DNA of 64,000 nucleotides from Aliidiomarina sp. B3213 (lineage in GTDB: Bacteria; Pseudomonadota; Gammaproteobacteria; Enterobacterales; Alteromonadaceae), in assembly GCF_003290085.1 (NCBI RefSeq), contig NZ_QMKJ01000001.1, positions 806,001 to 870,000 on the forward strand, in the 5' to 3' direction. The position numbers and the translations under genes are program-made. A model generated the notes under the pieces. It was not told the DNA's origin. It did no database searches and saw only the letters and a program-made list of their open reading frames with translations. Below are positions 10,560 to 19,574 of the stretch, in pieces (position 1 is the first letter of the stretch; each line of letters starts with the position of its first letter).

Positions 10560-10892
10560 ATGAGCTTTAAAGACCAACTCAGCCAACTAGTTTACAGCAC
10601 TGACACCGGACGTATCGACCAAGAAAAGGAACCAGAATCCATCCCAGATGGTGATGGCATTGTTCGTATTCGTCGAGAAACTAAGGGTCGGAAAGGCAAA
10701 GGCGTAACAGTGATTGATGGACTTCAATTAGGTTCAGAAGACCTGAAGCAGTTGTCTAAAAAGCTTAAAAAGAAATGTGGTGTTGGCGGCAGTGTGAAAG
10801 ACTTTACCATTGAAATTCAAGGCGATCAGCGTGAAGTGTGCAAGGCATTGCTGGAACAAGAAGGTTATACCGTAAAGTTAGCCGGTGGTTGA
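10560..10892 (+). CDS. yciH: SUI1/YciH family translation initiation factor-like protein
   Basis: A 110-residue eIF1/SUI1-fold protein. The segment VRIRRETKGRKGKGVTVI and the C-terminal LKKKCGVGGSVKD...EIQGD...LLEQEGYTVKLAGG match YciH throughout. In E. coli YciH is reported to act on initiation at the 30S subunit, favouring correct start selection and translation inhibition under stress. The ATG lies 3 nt after the preceding gene. Its last 15 nt overlap, tail to tail, the end of the receiver/PP2C gene on the other strand. Confidence 0.93.
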   Translation: MSFKDQLSQLVYSTDTGRIDQEKEPESIPDGDGIVRIRRETKGRKGKGVTVIDGLQLGSEDLKQLSKKLKKKCGVGGSVKDFTIEIQGDQREVCKALLEQEGYTVKLAGG

Positions 10893-12545
10893 CCTGGCCA
10901 AGTCATAACTTACCCGAATAGTCTTACCTTCGTTTAACCATTCTACATTTGCGGCAAGTTCCTTAATGAGGCTCAAACCTCTGCCATAACTCAATTCAGA
11001 AAATTCAATAGCTTCATTTTGCTGAAGGCTAGTTAACCCCTCCCCTGAATCAGTCACTTCAAAATATATCTTTTTATCTTCAGGTACATAATTTACGTTA
11101 ATTTCTACATGACCTTCTCGTAAATTATCTAACCGCTTCTCCCGCTCAAGGTAATACTTTTCAAACCCCTCGTAGGAGTTTTTCAAAGAGCTGTCCATAC
11201 CCAGAAGACCATGATCGATGGCATTCACATATACTTCCGACATTAAAGTGAATATTGCAGTGGCGTGAGCTCTGAAACCCTCTACGGCTTTAAATGCACG
11301 TAATATACGCGTAACCGGATCATGGCTTCGAATCTGCTCTACGTTCAAATGAACCCGCAGTTCAAACGGCATGGTAGAAAGAGCCTCGGGCGTATGTGAA
11401 ACATTGAGTTGCGTAGGCACGCAATCTAATACCGCTAACGTAATATCGTCTTTTTGTTGGTGGTTTTCGAGGCGGTCGCAAATATCTTCTTTAATTTTGT
11501 CAAAAGAGTAACTATGTCTTTCGAGCAGATTGATTACACCATCCATCCCCATCATTTTACCCGAAGGCTCCACGAACTCAGTCAATCCATCTGTAGTTAG
11601 GATAACTTTACTACCTAGCTCTACGGCGAAAGAGGTAATTCCAGAGTCGAATTGCTCGTTTTCTAGGATACCCAACGCAACGTGCTGTGGCGTCAAATAA
11701 TTATGTAAGCCACCATCTGGGTCAATCAATGCCGGTGGCGTCATTCCACCATTCCAATATGAAATCCGTTCTCCAGAAGCCGAGAGCTCCATAACCACCG
11801 CAGCACAAAACATATCTTCAGGTAAAAGTTGCTGCAACCGTTTATTAAGTTCGCTAACTATCTCGGTAATTGAACTACCTCGTGACGCCATAGTGAAAAA
11901 TGTTTGTGACGTCGGTAATGTTCCTATGGCTGCCGCGAGCCCATGGCCTGTAAAGTCTCCAAAAAACAAATATAGATTTCCCAGTGGCCCACACGCGGTA
12001 AGAAAGACATCTCCGTTAAATTCAGATTGAGGAAGAAACAACGATTGAAGTTGATTAAGTTTCGGTAGGTTCTTGTCCAGCGCGTTACTAAAGATATGTT
12101 GAACAATTCGATACTCTCTCTCAGTACGAGAGTTAAAGTACGCTAGCCGCTTATTTTTCTCTTCTAAACTTTGGCTTAAACTTCTTGTTCGCATGTGCGC
12201 TCGTAACTTCGCACTTAAAATTAAAGGATCAAATGGCTTACTGATGAAGTCATCTCCACCCGCTTCAAATCCTCTAAGCAAGCTTCTTTTGTCGTCGAGT
12301 GCTGTGATAAATATAATGGGTAAATGGACATGCCCTGCCAGCTTCTTGAGCTCTACTGCAACCTCATAGCCTTTTAATCCTGGCATAATAACGTCGAGTA
12401 ACACGATGTCTGGGTTAAATTCCGGATAGACCTCAATAGCCTCTAAACCGCTATCTACAGTTAAAGGGGTATAACCAAACTGAGCAACCATGGTGCCTAG
12501 TTCGTGACGAATAATAGACTGGTCGTCGACGATTAAAACACGCAC
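10878..12545 (-). CDS. Response regulator with PP2C phosphatase and anti-sigma kinase domains (HsbR/CrsR type)
   Basis: 555 residues in three modules. An N-terminal receiver (1-120) has D51 in LLDVIMPG. A SpoIIE-type PP2C phosphatase follows (about 150-380: FFGDFTGHGLAAAIG, ILTTDGLTEF, QKDDITLAVLD). A C-terminal RsbW-like HATPase domain (about 400-555) has NAIDHGLL, TDSGEG and YGRGLSLI. This architecture is that of HsbR in Pseudomonas and CrsR in Shewanella. There the protein can phosphorylate or dephosphorylate a STAS antagonist and thereby control a sigma or anti-sigma factor according to the receiver state. The start is GTG at 12545, 5 nt after the STAS stop, so the two form an operon. Which sigma pathway it controls here (RpoS or flagellar) is not shown. 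Confidence 0.9.
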   Translation of the reverse strand: MRVLIVDDQSIIRHELGTMVAQFGYTPLTVDSGLEAIEVYPEFNPDIVLLDVIMPGLKGYEVAVELKKLAGHVHLPIIFITALDDKRSLLRGFEAGGDDFISKPFDPLILSAKLRAHMRTRSLSQSLEEKNKRLAYFNSRTEREYRIVQHIFSNALDKNLPKLNQLQSLFLPQSEFNGDVFLTACGPLGNLYLFFGDFTGHGLAAAIGTLPTSQTFFTMASRGSSITEIVSELNKRLQQLLPEDMFCAAVVMELSASGERISYWNGGMTPPALIDPDGGLHNYLTPQHVALGILENEQFDSGITSFAVELGSKVILTTDGLTEFVEPSGKMMGMDGVINLLERHSYSFDKIKEDICDRLENHQQKDDITLAVLDCVPTQLNVSHTPEALSTMPFELRVHLNVEQIRSHDPVTRILRAFKAVEGFRAHATAIFTLMSEVYVNAIDHGLLGMDSSLKNSYEGFEKYYLEREKRLDNLREGHVEINVNYVPEDKKIYFEVTDSGEGLTSLQQNEAIEFSELSYGRGLSLIKELAANVEWLNEGKTIRVSYDLARSTTG

Positions 12546-12550
12546 AAGCT

Positions 12551-12856
12551 TTAGTCGATTTGAAACAACTTGTCGAATCTTGAAATATCTAGAATATTTC
12601 TGATTTCAGAGCGGCAATTGATCAACTGAATAGACTTTGCAGAGGTTCCCAAGGCCTTACGCATATTGAGCAACATACCCAATGCGGCACTGTCGATATA
12701 TTCGGTTTCGCGGAAATCGATAACTATATTAACGGGTTCATTGCCTATCTCAGAGTACGCTTGGCGAAACTCCTGTACCATACTAAAGTCAAATTTCCCT
12801 TTCACACGAATGGTAAACTGCTTCCGATCGCTAGAGTATTCCGTAAAAAGGTTCAT
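12551..12856 (-). CDS. STAS-domain anti-sigma factor antagonist (HsbA/CrsA type)
   Basis: A 101-residue single STAS domain. The conserved phosphorylation loop EYIDSAALGML is present, with S56 as the predicted target of the kinase encoded downstream. A GAGG ribosome binding site precedes the ATG. As the first gene of a two-gene operon with the receiver/PP2C/kinase protein, it should be the switching partner: unphosphorylated antagonist binds the anti-sigma component and releases the sigma factor. The specific client is not identifiable from this window. Confidence 0.9.
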   Translation of the reverse strand: MNLFTEYSSDRKQFTIRVKGKFDFSMVQEFRQAYSEIGNEPVNIVIDFRETEYIDSAALGMLLNMRKALGTSAKSIQLINCRSEIRNILDISRFDKLFQID

Positions 12857-13008
12857 GTTCGTACCTCAAGTGCTGTTGTTATTAAAATATGCGCTCTAAT
12901 GCTGCTAGTCTACCCCTGTTTTGAATATGCTTAAAGCTTGTCAAACTCTGACGTTTGCCATACTCTCTGAGAACAACGATGTGTGTTTAAAGGGTTTTGA
13001 ACCTAAGT

Positions 13009-13809
13009 ATGGCTAATTTAACGACTGACCAGTTATCAATTCTTCTTGTAGAACCCTCTGACGTTCAGCGCAAGGTTATCCTTCGTCATCTAGAAGAAGA
13101 AGGCATAACCCATGTAGAGTCAGCCGGGTCGATTGAAGAAGCTAAAGCGAAATTACCATCGTTCCAACCGGATCTTGTAACCAGCGCCATGTACTTCGCA
13201 GACGGTGAAGCGATGGATTTACTGCATTTCATTGGCGAGCATCCTGCTCTTGAACAGACTCTATTTATGCTGGTTTCAAGCGAACACAAACGTGAACATC
13301 TAGAACTCTTCAAACAAGCCGGTTGCATAGCAATATTACCTAAGCCCTTTACGTCAAAAGACTTACAAACTGCAATAAACGCCACGCTAGACCTTATAGC
13401 ACCAGAAGACTTTAACCTCGACCACTTTGATGTGGAAGATCTTAGAGTGTTACTTGTCGACGACAGTAATCTATCGCGTCATTATTTACGCCGAGTTTTT
13501 GAGAGTATTGGCGTGTCGAGTATCGTAGAAGCCGCGAATGGTAAAGAAGGTGTATCGGCTGCTGAACACAATGACTTTGACTTAATCTGTACCGACTATC
13601 ATATGCCGGAAATGGATGGTAGAGAGCTTGCAGAAGCAGTGAGAAATCAGCCCGGACACGAACACATTCCAATTCTTATGGTTTCGGCACGGGCTGACGA
13701 ATTACAGTTAACTCAAATTGAGCAAGCTGGTGTGAATGCTTTAACCGATAAACCATTCGCACCAGAAATCTTGCGTAGAACACTAAAACAATTGTTAGAT
13801 AACGAATAA
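13009..13809 (+). CDS. Tandem receiver-domain response regulator, first receiver degenerate
   Basis: 266 residues with two receiver domains and no DNA-binding or enzymatic output. In the first (about residues 5-120) the usual phosphoacceptor position is lost: PDLVTSAMYFADG replaces the D-x-x-M-P pattern, although LPKPF with the conserved lysine remains. The second (about 140-266) is intact: VLLVDDSN, CTDYHMPEMDG with the acceptor aspartate, MVSAR and LTDKPF. ATG 13009 is preferred; a TTG at 12997 is in frame but lies too close to the AAAGGG ribosome binding site. It diverges from the STAS/receiver-PP2C operon, suggesting a shared signalling pathway. It may act as a phosphate sink or protein-binding adaptor. 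Confidence 0.87.
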   Translation: MANLTTDQLSILLVEPSDVQRKVILRHLEEEGITHVESAGSIEEAKAKLPSFQPDLVTSAMYFADGEAMDLLHFIGEHPALEQTLFMLVSSEHKREHLELFKQAGCIAILPKPFTSKDLQTAINATLDLIAPEDFNLDHFDVEDLRVLLVDDSNLSRHYLRRVFESIGVSSIVEAANGKEGVSAAEHNDFDLICTDYHMPEMDGRELAEAVRNQPGHEHIPILMVSARADELQLTQIEQAGVNALTDKPFAPEILRRTLKQLLDNE

Positions 13810-13814
13810 ATTAC

Positions 13815-15101
13815 TTATTCCGTTATTCTCTCTTGGTACTTCTCGAACAATTGCTTTTGCTTACTTGTAAGTTCTACTTCTCGCCCTTCTATAAACATCA
13901 TTGACAGGTCTTGTCCAAGGTGATCAAGAACGTCGCCGCGAGACACAATCAACGTCGCCTGCTTACCTACTTGAATCGAGCCTAGAGTATCTTCAACACC
14001 CAGAATCTCGGCTGCAGACAGCGTAATTGAACGCAATGCTTGTTGGTATTCAAGACCGTACGCTACGGCATTACCCGCACCGAAAGCTAAGTTACGACTG
14101 TCCCAGTAACCGGCGTAACCTATCGCAAATTGAACACCAGCTTCATAGAGCTTAGCCGGTGTAGCATATGCCGTGTCATAAGCTTCGTCTTCACGAGCAG
14201 GCAAACCGTAAGGGGATGTAAAGACAACTGGAAGGTCATTTTCAACCAGTACGTCGGTCATCATCCAAGCGTCACGTCCACCTACAAGTACCATGTCAAA
14301 GCCATACTCTGCATTGAACGCGAGGGCTTCTTCAATTTGACGACGATCATTGGCGTGAATAAATAGCTTCATGTCACCTGAAAACAAACCTCGCATAGCT
14401 TCCCAGCGTTGATCGATACGGTCTTGGTTGCCGCTTGTACGAGCATGATGATAAGCCTCAGCAGTTGTAAACACGTCTTGGAGTTCACGGCGAGCTTCGG
14501 CATTTGCTTCACGTTGCTGTGCTGGAGTTCTCCACTCCCACCACGCATTGTTTAAACCGGTTCTAGGCCAAGTTACATGCATTCCCAGCGAGCCCAATTG
14601 CAGTGCATCTTGCCAGTTCCAACCATCAAGGTGCATTAAGCTAGACTGACCTCGCACAAGGTCTCCTTCAGGGACGATCAACGAATGAGTAATACCTAGG
14701 TAGCGAACCGTAGGAATGATCTCGGAGTCGGCGTTAAATGCATGGTGCGCAACCACTTCCGGCGTCACGTCACCCACTTCTTCCACGTCGTCGGTAGGTC
14801 GAGCTTGTTCTAGCTCAATTAAACCCAAGGTTGTGTCTATAGCGATCAGACCAGGGTAAATATGCTGGCCTGAAACATCAATAACGCGTGTTCCTTCTGG
14901 TGCAGTGATGTCTCGACCTATAGCGGTAATAGTGTCGCCGGTCATTAGAATATCTGTTTCAGGGTAAGTACCGCTAGAAACCGTATGGACGGTTCCACCC
15001 TGTAACAAAATAGACTGCTCTGATGAACTTCCCGGAGCTATGTTGTGAGCACTCACTGAGAAAGAAACACATGCGATAATACTAAATATAAACTTTTTCA
15101 T
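13815..15101 (-). CDS. Exported amidohydrolase-fold protein, metal ligands lost
   Basis: 428 residues with a signal peptide (MKKFIFSIIACVSFSVSA, cleavage before HNIAPG). The amidohydrolase N-terminal sandwich is visible (ILLQGGTVHTVSSG, IDVSGQHIYPGLIAID), as is the C-terminal part (SAAEILGVEDTLGSIQVGKQATLIVSRGD). The HxH metal motif expected after the GLID segment is replaced by DTTLG, so this looks like a catalytically altered or inactive member. Its ATG overlaps the stop codon of the larger amidohydrolase by one base (TAATG), so they are translationally coupled and may form one periplasmic assembly. Substrate unknown. Confidence 0.85.
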   Translation of the reverse strand: MKKFIFSIIACVSFSVSAHNIAPGSSSEQSILLQGGTVHTVSSGTYPETDILMTGDTITAIGRDITAPEGTRVIDVSGQHIYPGLIAIDTTLGLIELEQARPTDDVEEVGDVTPEVVAHHAFNADSEIIPTVRYLGITHSLIVPEGDLVRGQSSLMHLDGWNWQDALQLGSLGMHVTWPRTGLNNAWWEWRTPAQQREANAEARRELQDVFTTAEAYHHARTSGNQDRIDQRWEAMRGLFSGDMKLFIHANDRRQIEEALAFNAEYGFDMVLVGGRDAWMMTDVLVENDLPVVFTSPYGLPAREDEAYDTAYATPAKLYEAGVQFAIGYAGYWDSRNLAFGAGNAVAYGLEYQQALRSITLSAAEILGVEDTLGSIQVGKQATLIVSRGDVLDHLGQDLSMMFIEGREVELTSKQKQLFEKYQERITE

Positions 15102-18100
15102 TAGTGTAGCTCCCTCGTTGCCTGCTCAAGCGCGTGACTATGATAAATATCTTCCAACCAAACATCATGGTTGTCGTTACAATGCCATTCTGGCTGTGCC
15201 TGACGATAACCTCCACGTGCACCGCGGTGAGCTTCCTGTCCTGCATTAAGTACAGCTTCAATGAGCATTTCTCGCTCTTCAGCGATCAATGCTCGTTGTG
15301 CTAAATCATCACTACGGTCAAAGTACTTACGCCCTTCAATCCAAGTTTGTTGTGGTTGCGCATAGGCAGACAACGGATGTTCGTTCCAAATCACAAAGTC
15401 CGCATGTTTACCCGGCGTTAAGCTACCCACGTACTCGTCAATGCGAAGCTGCATTGCAGGATAAATAGTCGCCATTTTTAAAGCTTCATGCTCATCCATA
15501 TCGCAATAACGAACAGATTTAGCAGCTTCGGTATTCAAACGGCGCTGCAAGTCACGGCTGTCAGAGTTAATACTCGTTAACACGCCCTGTTCCATCATTA
15601 AACAAGCGTTAAATGGAATAGCGTCATAGGCCTCAAACTTAAAGGCCCACCAGTCGGCGAATGTTGAGGCGCCGGCGCCATGTTCCGCAAGTTCTTCTGC
15701 TACTTTATAGCCTTCAAGAATATGCGTGAACGTTTGAATTCTAAAACCAAGGTCTTCAGCAACAGTTAGCAACGACAACACTTCTGATGCCACATAGCTG
15801 TGTACGTGAGTAAAACGCTCACCCTGCAGAATTTCAGCTAGAGCTTGCAGTCGATAGTTCGTGCGAGGCGGCGCAGTTCTGCGTCTCTCTGAACGGCTTA
15901 AGTCGGCATACTGCTCTTGAGCTTCTGTATATTCTTGTGCGGTCTGGAAGTAGTCACGCATAATCGCTGCTACACCCATACGCGTTTGAGGGTAACGTGC
16001 GGTGTATAAGTCACCCCAGTTACTTTGTTTCACGTTCTCACCAAGCGCCATTTTGATAGTTGGCGGTGTTTGGTCGAACTTCAGTCCTTCGGCACTCTCG
16101 CCCCATCGCAATTTAATCGCTTGGCCTTGTCCACCAATCGGGTTAGCCGAACCATGTAACAAGTGAGCTACTGTTGTTCCACCAGCCAGAGAGCGGTAAA
16201 TATGAATGTCATCTGGGTTAACAACGTCACCAATACGAACTTCTGCAGTAACGGCTTCTGTACCCTCGTTTACACCTTGCGAGATAGCAATATGAGAATG
16301 CTCATCAACCATACCTGGTGTCACATGCATACCGGTCGCATCGATAACTTCATAACCACGAGGCGTAGACAAGTCGCGACCAATACGATGGATACGTCCG
16401 TCGCGCACCAACATATCAGCGTTTTCCAATACACCTTGGTCGTCTGCTGTCCAAATCGTGGCGTTACGAATATGAAGATTCATTTGCTCTGGCTGACTTT
16501 CGCGACCAAAACCTACATTTGGATAAGTTAAACGGCTAACGAACTCCACAGGCTGTTGCGCATCTCCTGAGTTTTGCTCAGAAGCGCTACTTTCCTCATC
16601 ATTTGCAGTGCTCGTTGCCACGATAGTGTCTAACGCCCCACCAGCACTCTGCGCTCGGCCAGCTAGTGTAGTAACGGTTTCCCTTTCTAATTCGAAACGA
16701 TAAGTCCCCGGCATATCTAAAGCGGAAAGGTCTGCCAAAAACTTCAACTTGTCGTCTTCAACGCGAGCGTCACGTACTGAAATTTCTTCATCTTCAGAAA
16801 TCTTTAACGTCGCGCTTACTCTTCCAGAGTCACTTACTGTCAGGCTAAGGTCATGGTCAAACAGCGACATTGCATATTCACCAGAGAAAGAAACCGGATG
16901 CATGTTACCAATTTCTTGTTCTTCACCCTGCAACCAAACGGAGACAATTTCCCCGTCTTCAAATAAGTTTCCACGAGCCACAACAAAGTCAGCGCGATAT
17001 CCTGGAGAAATTCGCCCCACCTGCCCTGACACACCTGCTTGTGCTGCTGGAATTGTGGTTAACGCGGCCAGAGCTTGTCGCTCAGACAATCCATAATCCA
17101 CTGCTTTGCGGATATTTTTCCAAAAGTCTCGTTTGTTGTCTAAACCGTGCATCGTGAACGAGAAGCGCACTTGAGCTTGCTCCAAAGCCGCTGCGTTAGC
17201 TGGAGCACGCTCCCAGTGACGCAAGTCAGCAAGAGAAACGTCTAGTTCAGAGAACTGATCACCCATTTCTGGAGCTGCTGGGAAGTTTACCGGAAGAATT
17301 AGGTCTAAATCGGCTGCTTTAATTTCATCAATTCGAGAATACTCGAAACCTGAACCGACACCAGTAAAAGGCACTGAGAACTCAGCAAACACACGACGTG
17401 CTCTTAAAAGATTTAAATCATCAGAGGCTTCAAAAATGACGCGCTCTGAATTCAAACTTTTCAAGCTATCCAACGCGCTATTAAACTCTACAGGGCCCTG
17501 TAAAGTGTTTAAGCCTGCAGCTTCTGCATACCAAGCAGCGTCAGAAAGCGTTTGACGAATCAACGCTATGCTACCCATAAGAGAGTTGGGGTACTGTTGA
17601 CTTGAGCTACCTTTGTCAAAAGATGCTGCATGGTGGCCCACAGCATTATAAATAATGTCGTTTGGTAGTTTATCGGCAAGAGAAAGCGTCGTGGTTCGGC
17701 CTCGGAAAATGCCGTCCATTCTTACCGACTGCACAGAGGTAAAGCCATGCTGTACATAAGACTGTGCTTCGCTAGCATCAGGAGTTACTGTTTCGAACCA
17801 CTGCTGTTCTGCGTGCACCGCTGCATTACTCGCATTACCGCCTTGGCGCTCATTCGTATAAACAGGAGCATTGCTTCTGCCACCTCGTGGACGATCACCT
17901 GGCTGCTCAACACCGTAATTACTGTAAGCGTCAATAAAACCTGGATATACGGTGTAACCTGTAGCGTCTACAACACGCGCTCCAGAAGGAGCTCGATTAC
18001 TTCGTTCAATGCTCTGAATTAAGCCGTCTTGAACCACAAGCGTTGCATTCTCGATACGCTCACCAGGCTCGGTGATAATAGTTGCGTTAGTTAACGCTAC

Positions 18101-18211
18101 AACGGAAGGATTGTTGTTATGAATTCCTTGCACTGGCGTGGTTTGATCTGCCAATGCCGGAAAGGTTCCTAACAAAACACTCAATGCAGCTAACTGAAAC
18201 TTTCCCCTCAT
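15101..18211 (-). CDS. Exported double amidohydrolase protein (1036 residues)
   Basis: A signal peptide (MRGKFQLAALSVLLGTFPALA, predicted cleavage before DQTT) is followed by two amidohydrolase modules. The N-terminal module (about 30-420) has lost the metal-binding motif (YPGFIDAYSNYG). A linker of beta-strand-rich sequence follows (430-560, acidic near 545-560). The second module (about 565-1010) keeps likely metal ligands: D636-E-H638-S-H640, then HVHSY, FTHIL and NSDSRD, and ends with a typical SLTPGKHADFVIWN. A GTGAGGA ribosome binding site precedes the ATG. Related proteins are common in Alteromonadales as putative imidazolonepropionase- or dipeptidase-like periplasmic enzymes, but the substrate is not established. 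It forms an operon with the 428-residue protein downstream. Confidence 0.87.
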   Translation of the reverse strand: MRGKFQLAALSVLLGTFPALADQTTPVQGIHNNNPSVVALTNATIITEPGERIENATLVVQDGLIQSIERSNRAPSGARVVDATGYTVYPGFIDAYSNYGVEQPGDRPRGGRSNAPVYTNERQGGNASNAAVHAEQQWFETVTPDASEAQSYVQHGFTSVQSVRMDGIFRGRTTTLSLADKLPNDIIYNAVGHHAASFDKGSSSQQYPNSLMGSIALIRQTLSDAAWYAEAAGLNTLQGPVEFNSALDSLKSLNSERVIFEASDDLNLLRARRVFAEFSVPFTGVGSGFEYSRIDEIKAADLDLILPVNFPAAPEMGDQFSELDVSLADLRHWERAPANAAALEQAQVRFSFTMHGLDNKRDFWKNIRKAVDYGLSERQALAALTTIPAAQAGVSGQVGRISPGYRADFVVARGNLFEDGEIVSVWLQGEEQEIGNMHPVSFSGEYAMSLFDHDLSLTVSDSGRVSATLKISEDEEISVRDARVEDDKLKFLADLSALDMPGTYRFELERETVTTLAGRAQSAGGALDTIVATSTANDEESSASEQNSGDAQQPVEFVSRLTYPNVGFGRESQPEQMNLHIRNATIWTADDQGVLENADMLVRDGRIHRIGRDLSTPRGYEVIDATGMHVTPGMVDEHSHIAISQGVNEGTEAVTAEVRIGDVVNPDDIHIYRSLAGGTTVAHLLHGSANPIGGQGQAIKLRWGESAEGLKFDQTPPTIKMALGENVKQSNWGDLYTARYPQTRMGVAAIMRDYFQTAQEYTEAQEQYADLSRSERRRTAPPRTNYRLQALAEILQGERFTHVHSYVASEVLSLLTVAEDLGFRIQTFTHILEGYKVAEELAEHGAGASTFADWWAFKFEAYDAIPFNACLMMEQGVLTSINSDSRDLQRRLNTEAAKSVRYCDMDEHEALKMATIYPAMQLRIDEYVGSLTPGKHADFVIWNEHPLSAYAQPQQTWIEGRKYFDRSDDLAQRALIAEEREMLIEAVLNAGQEAHRGARGGYRQAQPEWHCNDNHDVWLEDIYHSHALEQATRELH

Positions 18212-18315
18212 GTGTTTTTCCTCACAAGAAATTTTAATACACCCATTTCTCCTTTATATTGAGAAGAATAGCAAGTCTTCGTAGACGAATGGATAGCACA
18301 GAACGACCAAAAAAA

Positions 18316-18324
18316 TGCCATAAT
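18316..18324 (+). promoter_or_regulatory. Candidate extended -10 for the cytochrome c' gene
   Basis: TGCCATAAT at 18316-18324 has the TGn extension and a near-consensus -10 hexamer, 63 nt before the cytochrome c' ATG. No clear -35 is present. Confidence 0.3.
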
Positions 18325-18386
18325 CTTGTCATACGAAAGGAATACAATTTCAACCCATCAATGCTAAGGCATTCAGGAGATGTTCT

Positions 18387-18857
18387 ATGAAAGGTAAATT
18401 CAATAAGCTTTTAGCAAGTGGCTTAACAGTTCTATTATTAAGCAGTGCAACCTCCGCGCTGGCACAATCGGATGAAGCACAAGACGCTATCGAGTATCGC
18501 CAAAGCGCATTACAACTTATTCGCGCCAACTTCGGCGTTATGGCTGACATGGTGCGTGGCGATGTTGAATTTGACGCCGCAGTATTCGCGCAGAAAAGTA
18601 AAAACTTATCTCACTTAGCACATATTCCATGGGACGGCTTTACCGGCGCGGGTGCAAACACTAGCGAAGGCACTGACGCACTGCCAGAAATCTGGGAAGA
18701 CTGGAGTGACTTTGAACAAAAAGCACAAGCTTTAGTAGACGCATCTGCAGAGTTAGCGTTAGCCGCCGAAGACGACAATATGGGTCAGATAAGAGCGAAA
18801 TTTATGGCTACCGTACAAACGTGCCGTGAATGCCATAACAATTACCGCGCTGACTAA
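18387..18857 (+). CDS. Periplasmic cytochrome c' (cytochrome c-556 type)
   Basis: 156 residues with a signal peptide ending in SATSALA before QSDEAQ. A single haem-attachment motif CRECH lies at residues 146-150, near the C-terminus, as in the four-helix-bundle cytochromes c'. The usual helices follow (YRQSALQLIRANFGVMADMVRGD near the N-terminus, supplying the axial-ligand helix). A CAGGAG ribosome binding site precedes the ATG. Members bind NO or CO or pass electrons. The downstream cytochrome b561, 21 nt away, makes a membrane redox pair likely. Confidence 0.93.
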   Translation: MKGKFNKLLASGLTVLLLSSATSALAQSDEAQDAIEYRQSALQLIRANFGVMADMVRGDVEFDAAVFAQKSKNLSHLAHIPWDGFTGAGANTSEGTDALPEIWEDWSDFEQKAQALVDASAELALAAEDDNMGQIRAKFMATVQTCRECHNNYRAD

Positions 18858-18878
18858 ATCAACAAAGGAGTTGTACTT

Positions 18879-19514
18879 GTGAAAGTTTGGGACGGATTTA
18901 TACGTGGTTTTCACGGCCTTCTAATTATCGGTATTCTATGTTTATGGTTTACCGGCGGTAAACCGGAATACGTCGATTTACACCAGCAAATTGGTGTTCT
19001 CATGCTTTCACTCGTACTCACTCGTTTTATTTGGGGCTTTATCGGAAGTGAAAACGCTCGCTTCAGTTATTTTATAAGCTCACCCAAAGCGACCTTAAAC
19101 TACATTAAGAATTTTAAATCTGAAACGCAAAAAGATCTTGGTGTTACCCACAACCCGCTAGGTGGTTGGTCTGTATTACTCATGCTGGTCATCATTCTGA
19201 GCCAAGGAATAACAGGCTTGTTTACAGACGATGGTATATTCTTTCGCGGGCCTTTAGCCCCTTGGGTAAGCACCGACCTAGCTTATACGCTTACTTCAAT
19301 TCACCACTCATTGTGGTCAGTCCTAAAAATACTCATCATTCTTCATATTTCAGCAATCATAGCTTATAGATTTCTAGGCAAACCTCTCGCTATGGCCATG
19401 ATTCACGGAAAAAAGGCTATTTCCCCCGCACCTCAAGTTCGCCTCGTATCTGGCTGGTGGGGTTACTTATTGCTTGCTGTGAATGCAGCATGGCTAACAT
19501 GGCTTTTGGGGTAG
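18879..19514 (+). CDS. Cytochrome b561-type integral membrane protein
   Basis: 211 residues with a GTG start preceded by AAAGGAG. Four hydrophobic helices are evident, with paired histidines that can hold two b haems (GFHGLLIIG, YVDLHQQIGVLM, IHHSLWSVLKILIILHISA). It resembles bacterial di-haem b561 proteins of the nickel-dependent hydrogenase b-subunit superfamily. It is probably the quinone-side electron donor or acceptor for the cytochrome c' encoded immediately upstream. Direction of electron flow and physiological partner are inferred from the gene pairing. Confidence 0.9.
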   Translation: MKVWDGFIRGFHGLLIIGILCLWFTGGKPEYVDLHQQIGVLMLSLVLTRFIWGFIGSENARFSYFISSPKATLNYIKNFKSETQKDLGVTHNPLGGWSVLLMLVIILSQGITGLFTDDGIFFRGPLAPWVSTDLAYTLTSIHHSLWSVLKILIILHISAIIAYRFLGKPLAMAMIHGKKAISPAPQVRLVSGWWGYLLLAVNAAWLTWLLG

Positions 19515-19574
19515 TTCTCATTTTAGATATAGCTATGATAGTCTGAAGGGCCACTAAGCAAATTTGGACAAGCC

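Noticed and set aside
16163-16531. 122-residue plus-strand frame inside the amidohydrolase gene
   Set aside because: Antisense to a clear family protein and cysteine/histidine-rich low-quality sequence.
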